10,416 nt of DNA from Phycisphaerae bacterium (lineage in GTDB: Bacteria; Planctomycetota; Phycisphaerae; UBA1845; UTPLA1): contig JAFGQA010000482.1 of the NCBI GenBank assembly GCA_016935885.1, positions 1 through 10,416 on the forward strand, written 5' to 3'. This document shows positions 1 through 6,789 of the stretch, one piece after another. The position numbers and the translations under genes are program-made. Positions within the stretch are counted from its first letter, which is position 1. Each line of letters opens with the position of its first letter. A model generated the notes under the pieces. That model was not told the origin of the DNA and searched no databases. It worked only from the letters and a program-made list of their open reading frames with translations.

Positions 1-12
1 GTAACCGTTCAC
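1..12 (+). repeat. Left terminal inverted repeat of the IS66 element
   Basis: GTAACCGTTCAC is the exact reverse complement of the sequence at 1069-1080. Pairing stops at base 13, so the perfect repeat is 12 bp. The true element end could lie upstream of the window, although the GTAA terminus fits IS66 ends. Confidence 0.8.
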
Positions 13-69
13 GGGTTTTTCGGCTGAGGGGGTGATGTGAAATGGCGGCTGCGTCCGATCAATGGAAAC

Positions 70-1072
70 ATGAAGCCGCTGGAATCGTACACCAAGGAAG
101 AGAAGAACTGATCGCGCTGGTCTACCAGTTGCTCGCCCGCATCTGACAGCCCTGGTGGCGTACCTGAAAGGCGTGTGCCACGCCTCGTTTTCCACCATTC
201 GCCGCTCTTTCCAGGACGTGCTGAAGGTTCCCATCTCGCGGGGGCAGTTGGCCAAGCTGATCGGCAAGGCCAGCGAGGCGCTGGCCGGTGGGTACGAGGC
301 GCTGCGGACGTGCCTGCCGGGCGAATCCCGGCTGAACGTGGATGAAACCGGGCACAAGGAGAACGGCAAGAACTTGTGGACGTGGTGCTTTCGGGCGGAG
401 ATGTACACGCTCTTCCGGATCGACGCATCGCGGGGTTCGGAGGTGCTGGTGGAGACGCTGGGGAAGGAGTTCAACGGCGTTCTGGGCTGCGACTACTTCT
501 CGGCGTATCGCAAGTACATGACGAATTTCAACCCCGGCGCGCCGGGGGTGCAGTTCTGCCTGGCCCATCTGATCCGGGACGTGAAGTTCCTGACCACGCT
601 GAGAGACCGGGTGACCCGGGCCTATGGGGAACGGGTTCTGGACGGGCTGCGTCGGTTGTTCCGGGTCATCCACCGCCGGGAGACGATGTCGAAGGCGCGG
701 TTCGAGCAGGCGTTGGGGCGGGCTCGGCAGGCGCTGCTGGCCGTGGCCAGGCGGGCGCCGTCACGAAGCAAAGCGCAGAATCTGGCGAAACGGTTCCGGC
801 AGCATGGGGATGCGTACTTCCGGTTTATCACGACCCCGGGTGTGGAGCCGACGAACAACCTGGCCGAACAGGCGATTCGGTTCGTGGTGATCGACCGGCG
901 AATCACGCAGGGCACACGGAGCGTGAAAGGCCGCGAGTGGTGCGAGCGGATCTGGACGGTGCTGGCCACGTGCGCCCAGCAGGGCCGATCCGCCTTCGCG
1001 TACCTGCACGACGCCGTCAATGCCTACTTCCAACGACACCCCGCCCCTTCACTCTTGCCTAGCAGGGTGTGA
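70..1072 (+). pseudogene. IS66-family DDE transposase, frameshifted and internally deleted
   Basis: The gene survives in three reading frames. ATG at 70 starts MKPLESYTKEE in frame 1. EELIALVYQLLARI follows in another frame (102-143) and ends at TGA 144-146; it looks like the leucine-rich N-terminal segment of IS66 transposases. A third frame, open from about position 74 and recognisable from about 137 (PHLTALVAYLKG), continues to 1072. From the GTG at 155 it spans 305 residues. Candidate catalytic residues, numbered from that GTG, are D63 (NVDETG), D113 (GVLGCDYFSAY) and a glutamate in EPTNNLAEQAIR, probably E238 with E231 as alternative. The missing part corresponds to the usual N-terminal zinc-binding and linker region. 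The C-terminal catalytic core is intact in sequence, but the gene as a whole is probably inactive. Translation from the internal GTG is possible; I see no convincing ribosome binding site for it. Confidence 0.8.
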
Positions 1073-1080
1073 ACGGTTAC
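1069..1080 (-). repeat. Right terminal inverted repeat of the IS66 element
   Basis: GTGAACGGTTAC is the exact reverse complement of bases 1-12. The TGA stop of the transposase frame (1070-1072) falls inside it, a compact arrangement consistent with the element ending here. Confidence 0.8.
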
Positions 1081-1154
1081 GTACTGGAATGCTCGTGAAA
1101 GTCACCGCATACCGGCCACGCGGCCCATGCCAGCTCAACCGAGGGCCGTACAAG

Positions 1155-1164
1155 AAGGTGGTGA
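1155..1164 (+). promoter_or_regulatory. Ribosome binding site that sets the start at 1169
   Basis: AAGGTGGTGA lies 4 to 13 bases before the ATG at 1169. It selects this codon over an in-frame ATG at 1127 and places a signal peptide at the true N-terminus. Confidence 0.5.
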
Positions 1165-1168
1165 GACG

Positions 1169-2452
1169 ATGACGCGAAGTCTGCAACCACAGCGCGCGTG
1201 GAACCACGGCATCGCTGGAGCAGCCGTCGTGCTGACTCTGACGCTTGCCGTTGCGGCGCCTGGCGACGATCCGGGCGGATACACGCGGCCGTACGGCCCC
1301 GACGCGCCCTGGAACATCCCGATCCGGCGTCTACGTGAAGCCATGGGGACGACTCTGGTTCATCCCGACTCTGTATCACTGTCCTCGTCGCTGTGGTCCG
1401 ATGCCCCTGCACATCACGCCGGCAATTTCAATCTCAGTTTCGACTCGTACACGTACCCGGTCTACTGCACTGCAGACGCCACCGGCGAGTATCCGGTCGA
1501 CACGACCTGGTCCACCAACATTGACGGCACGCTGCTGCCCTGGAACCCGAACTGGCAACCGGCTACGGGCAGCGACGCACAGGTCATCCTCATCGATCCA
1601 CCGACCGGACGTGAGTGGAACCTCTGGCAGGTCAGCTTTGACGGCCAGACCATCCACGCTACGAACGGCAACCTGGTGATGGAGACAATCCGCACGAGCC
1701 AGACGGACCCGTACGGCAACCCGATTTACGAAGTGACCGACGCCGTCGCCGACTACCACAGCTACGAAGGGGGGTTTGTGCCGTCGCGCGGAGTCGGCAT
1801 CCAATACCTCGCCATGCTGGTGCGACCTGAGGAGATCGCGCAGGGCGCGATCCGGCACGCGTTTTCGATGCCGATTCAGAACACGGACGGAACGCTTTTC
1901 GTCGCGCCGGCTACGAAGCTCGAGCACCCCGGCAACCCGCCCGGCATCCCCGAAGGCATGCGGTTCGCGCTCGATGTGACCGACGCCGAGATCGAGACGT
2001 GGATCGCCGGCTTGCCGGGCGAGCTTCCCGCCGAGACCGTCACCTCGGCCCGCATCATCGCCCGAGCGATGCGTGATTACGGCTGGTTCATCACGGACAG
2101 TTCGGGCGGCGCGGACCTGCAATTCGAATGGCGCGGGGTCGCCGCAAACGAATGGGCGGCCCTGGGGCTCGGCCTGTACACAATTGAGTGGCAGGAATAC
2201 CCGCGCGACCTGCTGGACGGCCTGATCACCGAGAACAACATTTACGCCATCGTGCCGAGCGACGCCTATCCCGCGCCCGGCGACTGCAACGCCGACGGTG
2301 CGGTGGACCTGGCGGACTTCCAGACTCTGACCGCCTGCCTTGCCGGTCCCGCCATCACACCCGCGTCAGGCTGCTGGTGCCACGATCTGGACGACGACGC
2401 CGACGTGGATCTCGCGGACTTCGCGGCGTTTCAGCGGGCCTTTGAGGGGTAG
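1169..2452 (+). CDS. Secreted protein of unknown function with C-terminal dockerin-like tail
   Basis: The 427-residue product begins with a signal peptide: a polar start, a hydrophobic run over about residues 15-29, and a likely cleavage after AVA near residue 29. The body opens with YGPDAPWNIP (42-51). At 227-330 it has GAIRHAF, a PPGIPEGMRF segment, a stretch ending in RAMRDYGWFITDS, and FEWRGVAANEW. This order (IRHA, then PxG.R, then a YG-x-x-x-x-D segment) recalls a family of bacterial secreted proteins that I know only as uncharacterised. I cannot assign a reaction. Residues 371-424 form two EF-hand-like loops, GDCNADGAVDLADF and DLDDDADVDLADF, joined by a Cys-containing linker. The same tail type ends the neighbouring GH16 enzyme, which suggests shared export or surface attachment. 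It is convergent with that enzyme. The IS66 element lies directly upstream. Confidence 0.85.
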   Translation: MTRSLQPQRAWNHGIAGAAVVLTLTLAVAAPGDDPGGYTRPYGPDAPWNIPIRRLREAMGTTLVHPDSVSLSSSLWSDAPAHHAGNFNLSFDSYTYPVYCTADATGEYPVDTTWSTNIDGTLLPWNPNWQPATGSDAQVILIDPPTGREWNLWQVSFDGQTIHATNGNLVMETIRTSQTDPYGNPIYEVTDAVADYHSYEGGFVPSRGVGIQYLAMLVRPEEIAQGAIRHAFSMPIQNTDGTLFVAPATKLEHPGNPPGIPEGMRFALDVTDAEIETWIAGLPGELPAETVTSARIIARAMRDYGWFITDSSGGADLQFEWRGVAANEWAALGLGLYTIEWQEYPRDLLDGLITENNIYAIVPSDAYPAPGDCNADGAVDLADFQTLTACLAGPAITPASGCWCHDLDDDADVDLADFAAFQRAFEG

Positions 2453-2460
2453 CCAGGCAT

Positions 2461-2478
2461 GCCAGGGATTCCCTTGGC
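2461..2478 (+). terminator. Possible terminator hairpin after the secreted protein gene
   Basis: GCCAGGG and CCTTGGC can form a 7-bp stem (one G-T pair) around the loop ATTC, starting 8 bases after the stop codon at 2450-2452. There is no T-tract, so intrinsic termination is uncertain. Confidence 0.3.
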
Positions 2479-2756
2479 CGACGAGCGCAGCACGGCTACG
2501 AAGTGTGCGGACCGCCGGTGAAGTGACGCACGAGGCGTCGCGGATGTCCCGCGTCAGCGGAATGGCACCTGCCGTGAAAGGCCGCAACCGTGTCCAATCA
2601 CTTCGATCGCTGCCCGGCGGCAGTAGAGGAGGAGAGCGGAGAAAGGGGAAAGCAGAGCCGCGATGGTCGCGTGCGGTCGTCGGGCAGTCCTTGCCGCGTG
2701 TGGAGGCTCTGCTGTCTGCTCTTCGCGTTCTCCCCTGTGAGCCCTGTCCCGGGTCC

Positions 2757-2781
2757 GCCTGTCCCCCGGGCAGGGGCAGGC
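2757..2781 (-). terminator. Possible terminator hairpin after the GH16 gene
   Basis: GCCTGTCCC and GGGGCAGGC pair over 9 bp (one G-T pair) around a 7-base loop. The hairpin starts about 25 bases beyond the GH16 stop on the minus strand. No T-tract follows in either direction. Confidence 0.3.
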
Positions 2782-2806
2782 TTCATCACGCTGTTGTCAT
2801 TCCCTG

Positions 2807-5800
2807 CTACAGACCCGCGCCAAACGCAGCTTGGAGCTTCGCGAAGTCGAGCAGGTCGACCGCGGTGCTTCGATCCAGGTCGGCTTCGTAGCAGCCCGGC
2901 AGCACTTCCACGTCCGGACCGGTCATGCAGTCGGCCAGCAAGTCGAAATCATCCAGATCGACGTTGCCGTCGCCATCAATGTCACCCGGCTGAAGCCGGC
3001 CGTACACTTCGAACTCGTACAGCGAGCAGCCGCCGGCGGTGCCGCCGACGTGCGCGTACAGCCGGATGTACTGGGCGACCGCGAAGAGATTGATCGGCTC
3101 CGTGCCGCCCGCACCGGTCGTGGTGGAATGGACGGTGGTCCAATCGACGCCGTTGTCGGACACGTCGATGTCGTATTCCTGGGCGTGGGCATCCGCCCAT
3201 TCGAGCACGATCTGGTGGATCTCGTAGCGATCGCCGAGGGCGATTTCGATCCACTGAGGGTCGCCGGGTTCGCTGGCCCAGGCCGTGCCGATGTTCCCGT
3301 CGACGGCGTTGTCGCCGTCCTGTGCGCCGCCGGCGGATGTAAGCTCCACGTCGTCGAAGGCGATATCAGCGTTCGATCCGGCGATCGCTCCGCCCGCCAC
3401 ACGGAGCATGACCAGCGCCTTATCCGCACTCGCCGGGGCGACGACACCCAGGAAGCCGAACGGGGCATAGTCCTCCGACAGCCCGCCGCCGATATCCAGA
3501 TATCCGGTATCGCCCACCACGCCGCCACTGGCGTTGAGCCATTGCATGTACAGTTGAGCGACCGCGCCGGGGCCGAGCGAGCCGATTCGACGCACCTGCG
3601 CGATCAGGTCATACGAGCTGCCCGGAACAACCGTGCCCGGTGCGGTGACCTGCTGTGCCAGAGCCGCGGGACCGGCGTCGCCGGCACCCGTCACGCTCAG
3701 GAGCACGTGCCACGCGCCGCTATAGGGCACCGTTGCATCGCGGATCGCGGTGGCGGTCGAGCTGCCGGCGACGTATTCGAGCAGCGACCAGTAGTCAGCG
3801 TCCGTCCCCGTGCCCTGCTCGAAGCCGCCGTTGAGCAGCAGCACACTGCCCGTGGACGACGATGCGGTGGTCGGTTTGCCGAGGGCGATGTTCTGCGGCG
3901 GATTCGTCACTTCGACGACGACCTGGTCGCTATCGGTCAGGCTGTCGTTGTCGGTGACGGTGAGTTCGAAGACGTAGATGCCCTCGTACAAATGGCTCAC
4001 CGTCGTGATCGCCGCCGTCGGGTCGGCGATGAGAGCCGTCGCCGGTCCGCTCAACTGCACCCAGTCGTAGGCGACGATGACGCCGTCCACGTCTGAGCCC
4101 GATCCGTACAACGTCGCGCTATCGGTTGGCAGCGCGACCGATTGATCGAGACCTGCATCCGCGGTCGGATCCGGCGTCGCGACGAGCACGGAAGCGATGT
4201 CGCTGTTGGTGAGCTCATCGTCGTCCGTCACGGTCAGGCGAAACGCGTACGATCCTTCGATAAGGTCGGATACGGTCAGGATCGCCGTGTCTGCGCCGCT
4301 GAGCGTTGCGGCCGACGGACCGCTCACCTGCTCCCAGTGGTAATCGACAATCATGCCGTCGTCGCTGCTCTGCGAACCGTCCAGGACGGCGCTGTCGGCC
4401 GGCAGGATCACGACTTGATCGGGACCTGCATCCGCGTCGGGGTAACCCGCGCCGGTGGACAGGGCCTCTCCGCCGTTGAGCAGGCAGACGTCGTCGAATT
4501 CGATTCCCGTGATCGGGCCGACGACGCCGAGGAGTTCGAACATCATGCTGACTTCGGTGAGGTCCACGGAGTCGGTGAAGTCGGACATGGGGATTTCGAC
4601 GATATGCCAGTTGCCGTCACGCACGAAGCCGTAGGGATCGCTGCCGTTGGCGAACTCGATCCACTTCTGGCCGATGTCGTTCACGTTACCGCTGCGCATG
4701 CCGATCCGGAACGTGGTTGTCGAGCTGGTCTTCATCGCGAAGTGCAGCTTGCTTTCCGAGTAGCGGAAGGCGGAGAGGTTGTACTTGATCGTCGGCGTAA
4801 ACGCCGCCCCGAACCAATTCAGGCCGGGCGCCGACGTGAGCGACAGGCTGGTCGTGCCTTCGTACGGCGTCTGGGCACCTTCCTGGAGCGTGTGTTCCCA
4901 GATGTAGAACTCGCCGTCCGGACCGAGCTGATAGTGGCCGGCCGTCCTGTGCGCGGGGTCTTCGGTGAAGATGCCGAAGTTGCCGTTCTCGGGCGTGGGC
5001 CGCGCGACGTCCGGCGTCCAGTACACGTTGTCGATCGCGAATGCAACGGTGGATGACGGCGGGTCGCCGGCGATCATGAACAACTGGCTGACCGTCTGGA
5101 AATCGATGTTGAGGAAGGCGTTCAGCGGGATGACCACCTCGTGCCACTCGCCGTCGCGTTCGAGCCCGTATGAGTGCTCGTCGTTCAGATAGACCCAGCT
5201 CTCGCCGGAAGTCGCGCTCTTGAGCCCGATCTTGAAGGTATCCGTCGACGTGGTCTTCATGTGCAGGTGCATGTGCCCGTCGGAGTAGTCCTTCAGGTTG
5301 CGATCGAACTGCGTGGAGAGCACGCCCATGCCCCACCACGCGCCGGGCGCCGCGCTCATGCTCCAGACCTCGTTGCCTTCGTAGGGTATGTCGGCGACTT
5401 CGGTCAGGTTGTTCCACAGGAACAGTTCGGCGTCCGTCTCGTATTGGACGTGGTTGTTGACCGGCGTGGTCTCCGTGAAGATGCCGAAATCGCCGGATTC
5501 CTGCGTATCCTCGCCGAAATACAACTCCGTGTCCCCGTTGTCGTAGAGGCGGATGTAGTCAATGTACATCCGGGCGGGGAACGTCGCGGTGATCGCGCCG
5601 GGATCGGTGATTTCGATGAAGTTCCAGCCGCCGACGGCCACGTTGGTGAGCAGGAACATGGGCCCGTGGAACTCCTCGAGATCGTCGCCCACCGGGTCGC
5701 TGATGTCGAGCGACCAGAACATGACGCCATCCACGTAGATTCGCATGTGCGCCGGCGTCCACTCCATCTGGAACAGGTGATAATCGTCGCAGAGGTTGGC

Positions 5801-6355
5801 GGACCAGTCGATAAAGCCATCCTGGTATGTATGCTCGTCGTTGAGCTCCCAGTGGGCGGCGGCCAGCGCCCGCTGATTGACGACGCCGGCCAGGTAGCCG
5901 TCCTTGCGCCCGAACTCCATGATGTCCACTTCACCGGCGGCGGGCCAGTCGACGGCGCCGTAGTTGACTCCCATCATCCACAGCGCGGGCCACAGGCCGT
6001 ACTCGACGTTGGGGAGCTTGATGCGTGCTTCGATCGTGCCGTATTTGAACGCGAAGCGGCCGTTGGTGACCAAGCGCGAAGAAGTGAACGCCTTGTCGCC
6101 GAGGTAGTTCTCGCGGCGAGCCTCGATGACCAGGTTGCCGGCGTCGATGTACGCGTTCTCCGGACGGGCCGTGTAGTACTGCAACTCGCCGTTACCGAAG
6201 CCGCTGCCCCCCGTGTTGAAGGTCCAGGTCGATCGATCGATCGTCGGGCCGTCGAACTCGTCCGACCAGACCAACGTCTGGCCGTGAACCGTTGTTGTAA
6301 GAAATGCTGCCGCGACGACCGCGGCGCCCAGGCTCAACACGTGATGCGTTCTCAT
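2807..6355 (-). CDS. Secreted multidomain GH16 glucanase (laminarinase-like)
   Basis: The 1182-residue protein probably hydrolyses beta-1,3-glucan outside the cell. A signal peptide spans residues 1-25 (cleavage after VHG). The GH16 domain covers about 27-275: GNGELQYYTARPENAYIDAG (54-73), GLWPALWMMG, and the catalytic motif GEVDIMEF with nucleophile E142, D144 and acid/base E147. Two homologous accessory modules follow, each opening FGIFTE (290-446 and 460-627). Two PKD-like domains occupy 638-726 and 727-817. A discoidin domain starts with NIALGKPTTASSS (822-834), is interrupted by a jelly-roll-like module (about 837-1008), and resumes at NAVDGNIGTAWAS to about 1120. A dockerin-like tail (1124-1179) ends the protein. 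The ATG at 6355 is preceded by GAGAGGA and starts a clean signal peptide. The laminarin substrate is inferred from motifs; other beta-glucans or galactans are possible. Confidence 0.9.
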   Translation of the reverse strand: MRTHHVLSLGAAVVAAAFLTTTVHGQTLVWSDEFDGPTIDRSTWTFNTGGSGFGNGELQYYTARPENAYIDAGNLVIEARRENYLGDKAFTSSRLVTNGRFAFKYGTIEARIKLPNVEYGLWPALWMMGVNYGAVDWPAAGEVDIMEFGRKDGYLAGVVNQRALAAAHWELNDEHTYQDGFIDWSANLCDDYHLFQMEWTPAHMRIYVDGVMFWSLDISDPVGDDLEEFHGPMFLLTNVAVGGWNFIEITDPGAITATFPARMYIDYIRLYDNGDTELYFGEDTQESGDFGIFTETTPVNNHVQYETDAELFLWNNLTEVADIPYEGNEVWSMSAAPGAWWGMGVLSTQFDRNLKDYSDGHMHLHMKTTSTDTFKIGLKSATSGESWVYLNDEHSYGLERDGEWHEVVIPLNAFLNIDFQTVSQLFMIAGDPPSSTVAFAIDNVYWTPDVARPTPENGNFGIFTEDPAHRTAGHYQLGPDGEFYIWEHTLQEGAQTPYEGTTSLSLTSAPGLNWFGAAFTPTIKYNLSAFRYSESKLHFAMKTSSTTTFRIGMRSGNVNDIGQKWIEFANGSDPYGFVRDGNWHIVEIPMSDFTDSVDLTEVSMMFELLGVVGPITGIEFDDVCLLNGGEALSTGAGYPDADAGPDQVVILPADSAVLDGSQSSDDGMIVDYHWEQVSGPSAATLSGADTAILTVSDLIEGSYAFRLTVTDDDELTNSDIASVLVATPDPTADAGLDQSVALPTDSATLYGSGSDVDGVIVAYDWVQLSGPATALIADPTAAITTVSHLYEGIYVFELTVTDNDSLTDSDQVVVEVTNPPQNIALGKPTTASSSTGSVLLLNGGFEQGTGTDADYWSLLEYVAGSSTATAIRDATVPYSGAWHVLLSVTGAGDAGPAALAQQVTAPGTVVPGSSYDLIAQVRRIGSLGPGAVAQLYMQWLNASGGVVGDTGYLDIGGGLSEDYAPFGFLGVVAPASADKALVMLRVAGGAIAGSNADIAFDDVELTSAGGAQDGDNAVDGNIGTAWASEPGDPQWIEIALGDRYEIHQIVLEWADAHAQEYDIDVSDNGVDWTTVHSTTTGAGGTEPINLFAVAQYIRLYAHVGGTAGGCSLYEFEVYGRLQPGDIDGDGNVDLDDFDLLADCMTGPDVEVLPGCYEADLDRSTAVDLLDFAKLQAAFGAGL
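3332..3847 (-). other. Jelly-roll-like module inserted in the discoidin domain of the GH16 protein
   Basis: Residues about 837-1008 start LLLNGGFEQGTGTDADYW and end ADIAFDDVEL. The block sits between the discoidin first strand (NIALGKPTTASSS) and the NAVDGN segment that normally follows within a few residues. The same pattern makes up the whole body of the PEP-CTERM protein at 6790-7443: NPGFELGTGADATDW, IRSDA, HSGSYH, VLWLD, YQQFG, VRVQL and VDDVVL. A CBM4/9-like carbohydrate-binding fold is inferred. Confidence 0.7.
3905..4444 (-). repeat. Two tandem PKD-like domains in the GH16 protein
   Basis: Residues 638-726 and 727-817 share ADAGxDQxVxLPxDSAxLxG, then a WxQxSGP segment, xxLxEGxYxFxLTVTDxDxLT and a final Val-rich strand. 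This is the PKD/REJ-like Ig fold often used as a spacer in secreted planctomycete and marine bacterial enzymes. Confidence 0.75.
4475..4984 (-). repeat. Accessory module, copy 2, in the GH16 protein
   Basis: Residues 458-627 begin GNFGIFTE and end EFDDVCLL. The motif order matches copy 1. DNA identity is clearly lower than motif conservation, so the duplication is old. A short Pro-rich linker (448-457) separates the copies. Confidence 0.75.
5018..5494 (-). repeat. Accessory module, copy 1, in the GH16 protein
   Basis: Residues 288-446 begin GDFGIFTE and end FAIDNVYW. They share with copy 2 the order FGIFTE, then xYEGxxxxSxxxAPGxxWxG, xLxFxMKTxSTxTFxIGxxS, YGxxRDGxWHxVxIP and a final IDN/FDD. 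This looks like a beta-sandwich carbohydrate-binding module; no ligand can be read from the sequence. Confidence 0.75.
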
Positions 6356-6472
6356 CTGCGATTGTCCTCTCGTCCCGACAACGAAATGCGCCCCGTACAG
6401 AAGGCGGCATTTTCTGCATTATGTCGATCGCCGCGCCATTATGCCAGTCGCCAACGTCCAACTGGCCGGAAT

Positions 6473-6541
6473 GAAACTGTTTCCGGTGACTCGTCGCGCC
6501 GCGCAACGTCCGAGTTGCTCGCTAAGAGGTGCAACTGTTTC
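6473..6541. promoter_or_regulatory. Candidate operator cluster
   Basis: GAAACTGTTTC (6473-6483) is a perfect palindrome about the central T. AACTGTTTC occurs there and again at 6533-6541. A 6-bp dyad with a 12-base spacer (6513-6536) overlaps the second copy. Position between divergent genes suits an operator, but short AT-rich words recur by chance. Confidence 0.2.
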
Positions 6542-6772
6542 ATACAAACACGAAATCGCCGCGCGCCAAGCACGGTTCCCATTGAGTCCGACGACCAAAC
6601 GAAGTACATTGACAGAGCATCTGTTCGTACGCACGTGCAGCAATCGATCGGCACGTCGTCAGGACCGAGGAGTCACCAAGTGTTTGGGTTCGATGGTTCG
6701 TGCGGCGCCCGGCGCGTGTTGCGTCGGGATGATTGCGCACGGGGTGCTCAGCGTCCTTGTATCACACGAAAC

Positions 6773-6778
6773 AGGAGG
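6773..6778 (+). promoter_or_regulatory. Ribosome binding site setting the PEP-CTERM start
   Basis: AGGAGG, a near-perfect Shine-Dalgarno, ends 11 bases before the ATG at 6790. It favours that start over an upstream in-frame codon at 6733 and gives a standard signal peptide. Confidence 0.75.
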
Positions 6779-6789
6779 AGATCGGAATC

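Larger units (their letters stand above)
1..1080 (+). mobile_element. IS66-type insertion element, internally deleted copy
   Basis: The element is bounded by a perfect 12-bp inverted repeat, GTAACCGTTCAC at 1-12 and GTGAACGGTTAC at 1069-1080. Ends starting with GTAA are typical of the IS66 family. The transposase gene runs almost the full length and its stop codon (1070-1072) lies inside the right repeat. At about 1.08 kb it is shorter than single-gene IS66 relatives (about 1.6 kb, from family knowledge), which fits the internal deletion seen in the transposase. No separate tnpA or tnpB reading frame is visible. The left flank is outside the window, so the 8-bp target duplication expected for this family cannot be checked; the right flank begins gtactgga. 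The next gene starts 88 bp away, so insertion may affect its promoter. Confidence 0.85.
2453..2806. other. Non-coding convergent gap
   Basis: This 354-bp stretch separates the tail ends of two convergent genes. Open frames crossing it have low-complexity, Arg/Ser/Pro-rich translations and run antisense into the GH16 gene, so I do not call them. The only structure I see is two hairpins (2461-2478 and 2757-2781) and a few copies of CCTGTCCC at 2743-2765. Confidence 0.6.
6356..6789. promoter_or_regulatory. Divergent intergenic region between GH16 and PEP-CTERM genes
   Basis: This 434-bp gap separates two divergently read genes and should hold both promoters. I see a TTGACA at 6609-6614 on the plus strand but no good -10 at the usual distance. 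I also see an 11-bp palindrome GAAACTGTTTC (6473-6483), its half AACTGTTTC repeated at 6533-6541, and a dyad AGTTGC-N12-GCAACT at 6513-6536. No gene is supported here. Confidence 0.5.

Noticed and set aside
1081..1088. Target-site duplication of the IS66 element (gtactgga)
   Set aside because: The matching left flank is outside the window, so a duplication cannot be shown.
2340..3093. Plus-strand frames in the convergent gap (from 2340 and 2590)
   Set aside because: They overlap real genes at one or both ends, are rich in Arg, Ser and Pro, and show no motif or convincing start.
2831..5056. Long plus-strand open frames opposite the GH16 gene (2831-4096 and 4142-5056)
   Set aside because: Same reasoning: antisense to a gene with recognised domains in order, with no domain, signal peptide or ribosome binding site of their own.
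6229..6245. Simple repeat of CGAT units
   Set aside because: It lies inside the GH16 coding sequence (around IDRST) and is explained by codon use; it is too short to be a repeat element.
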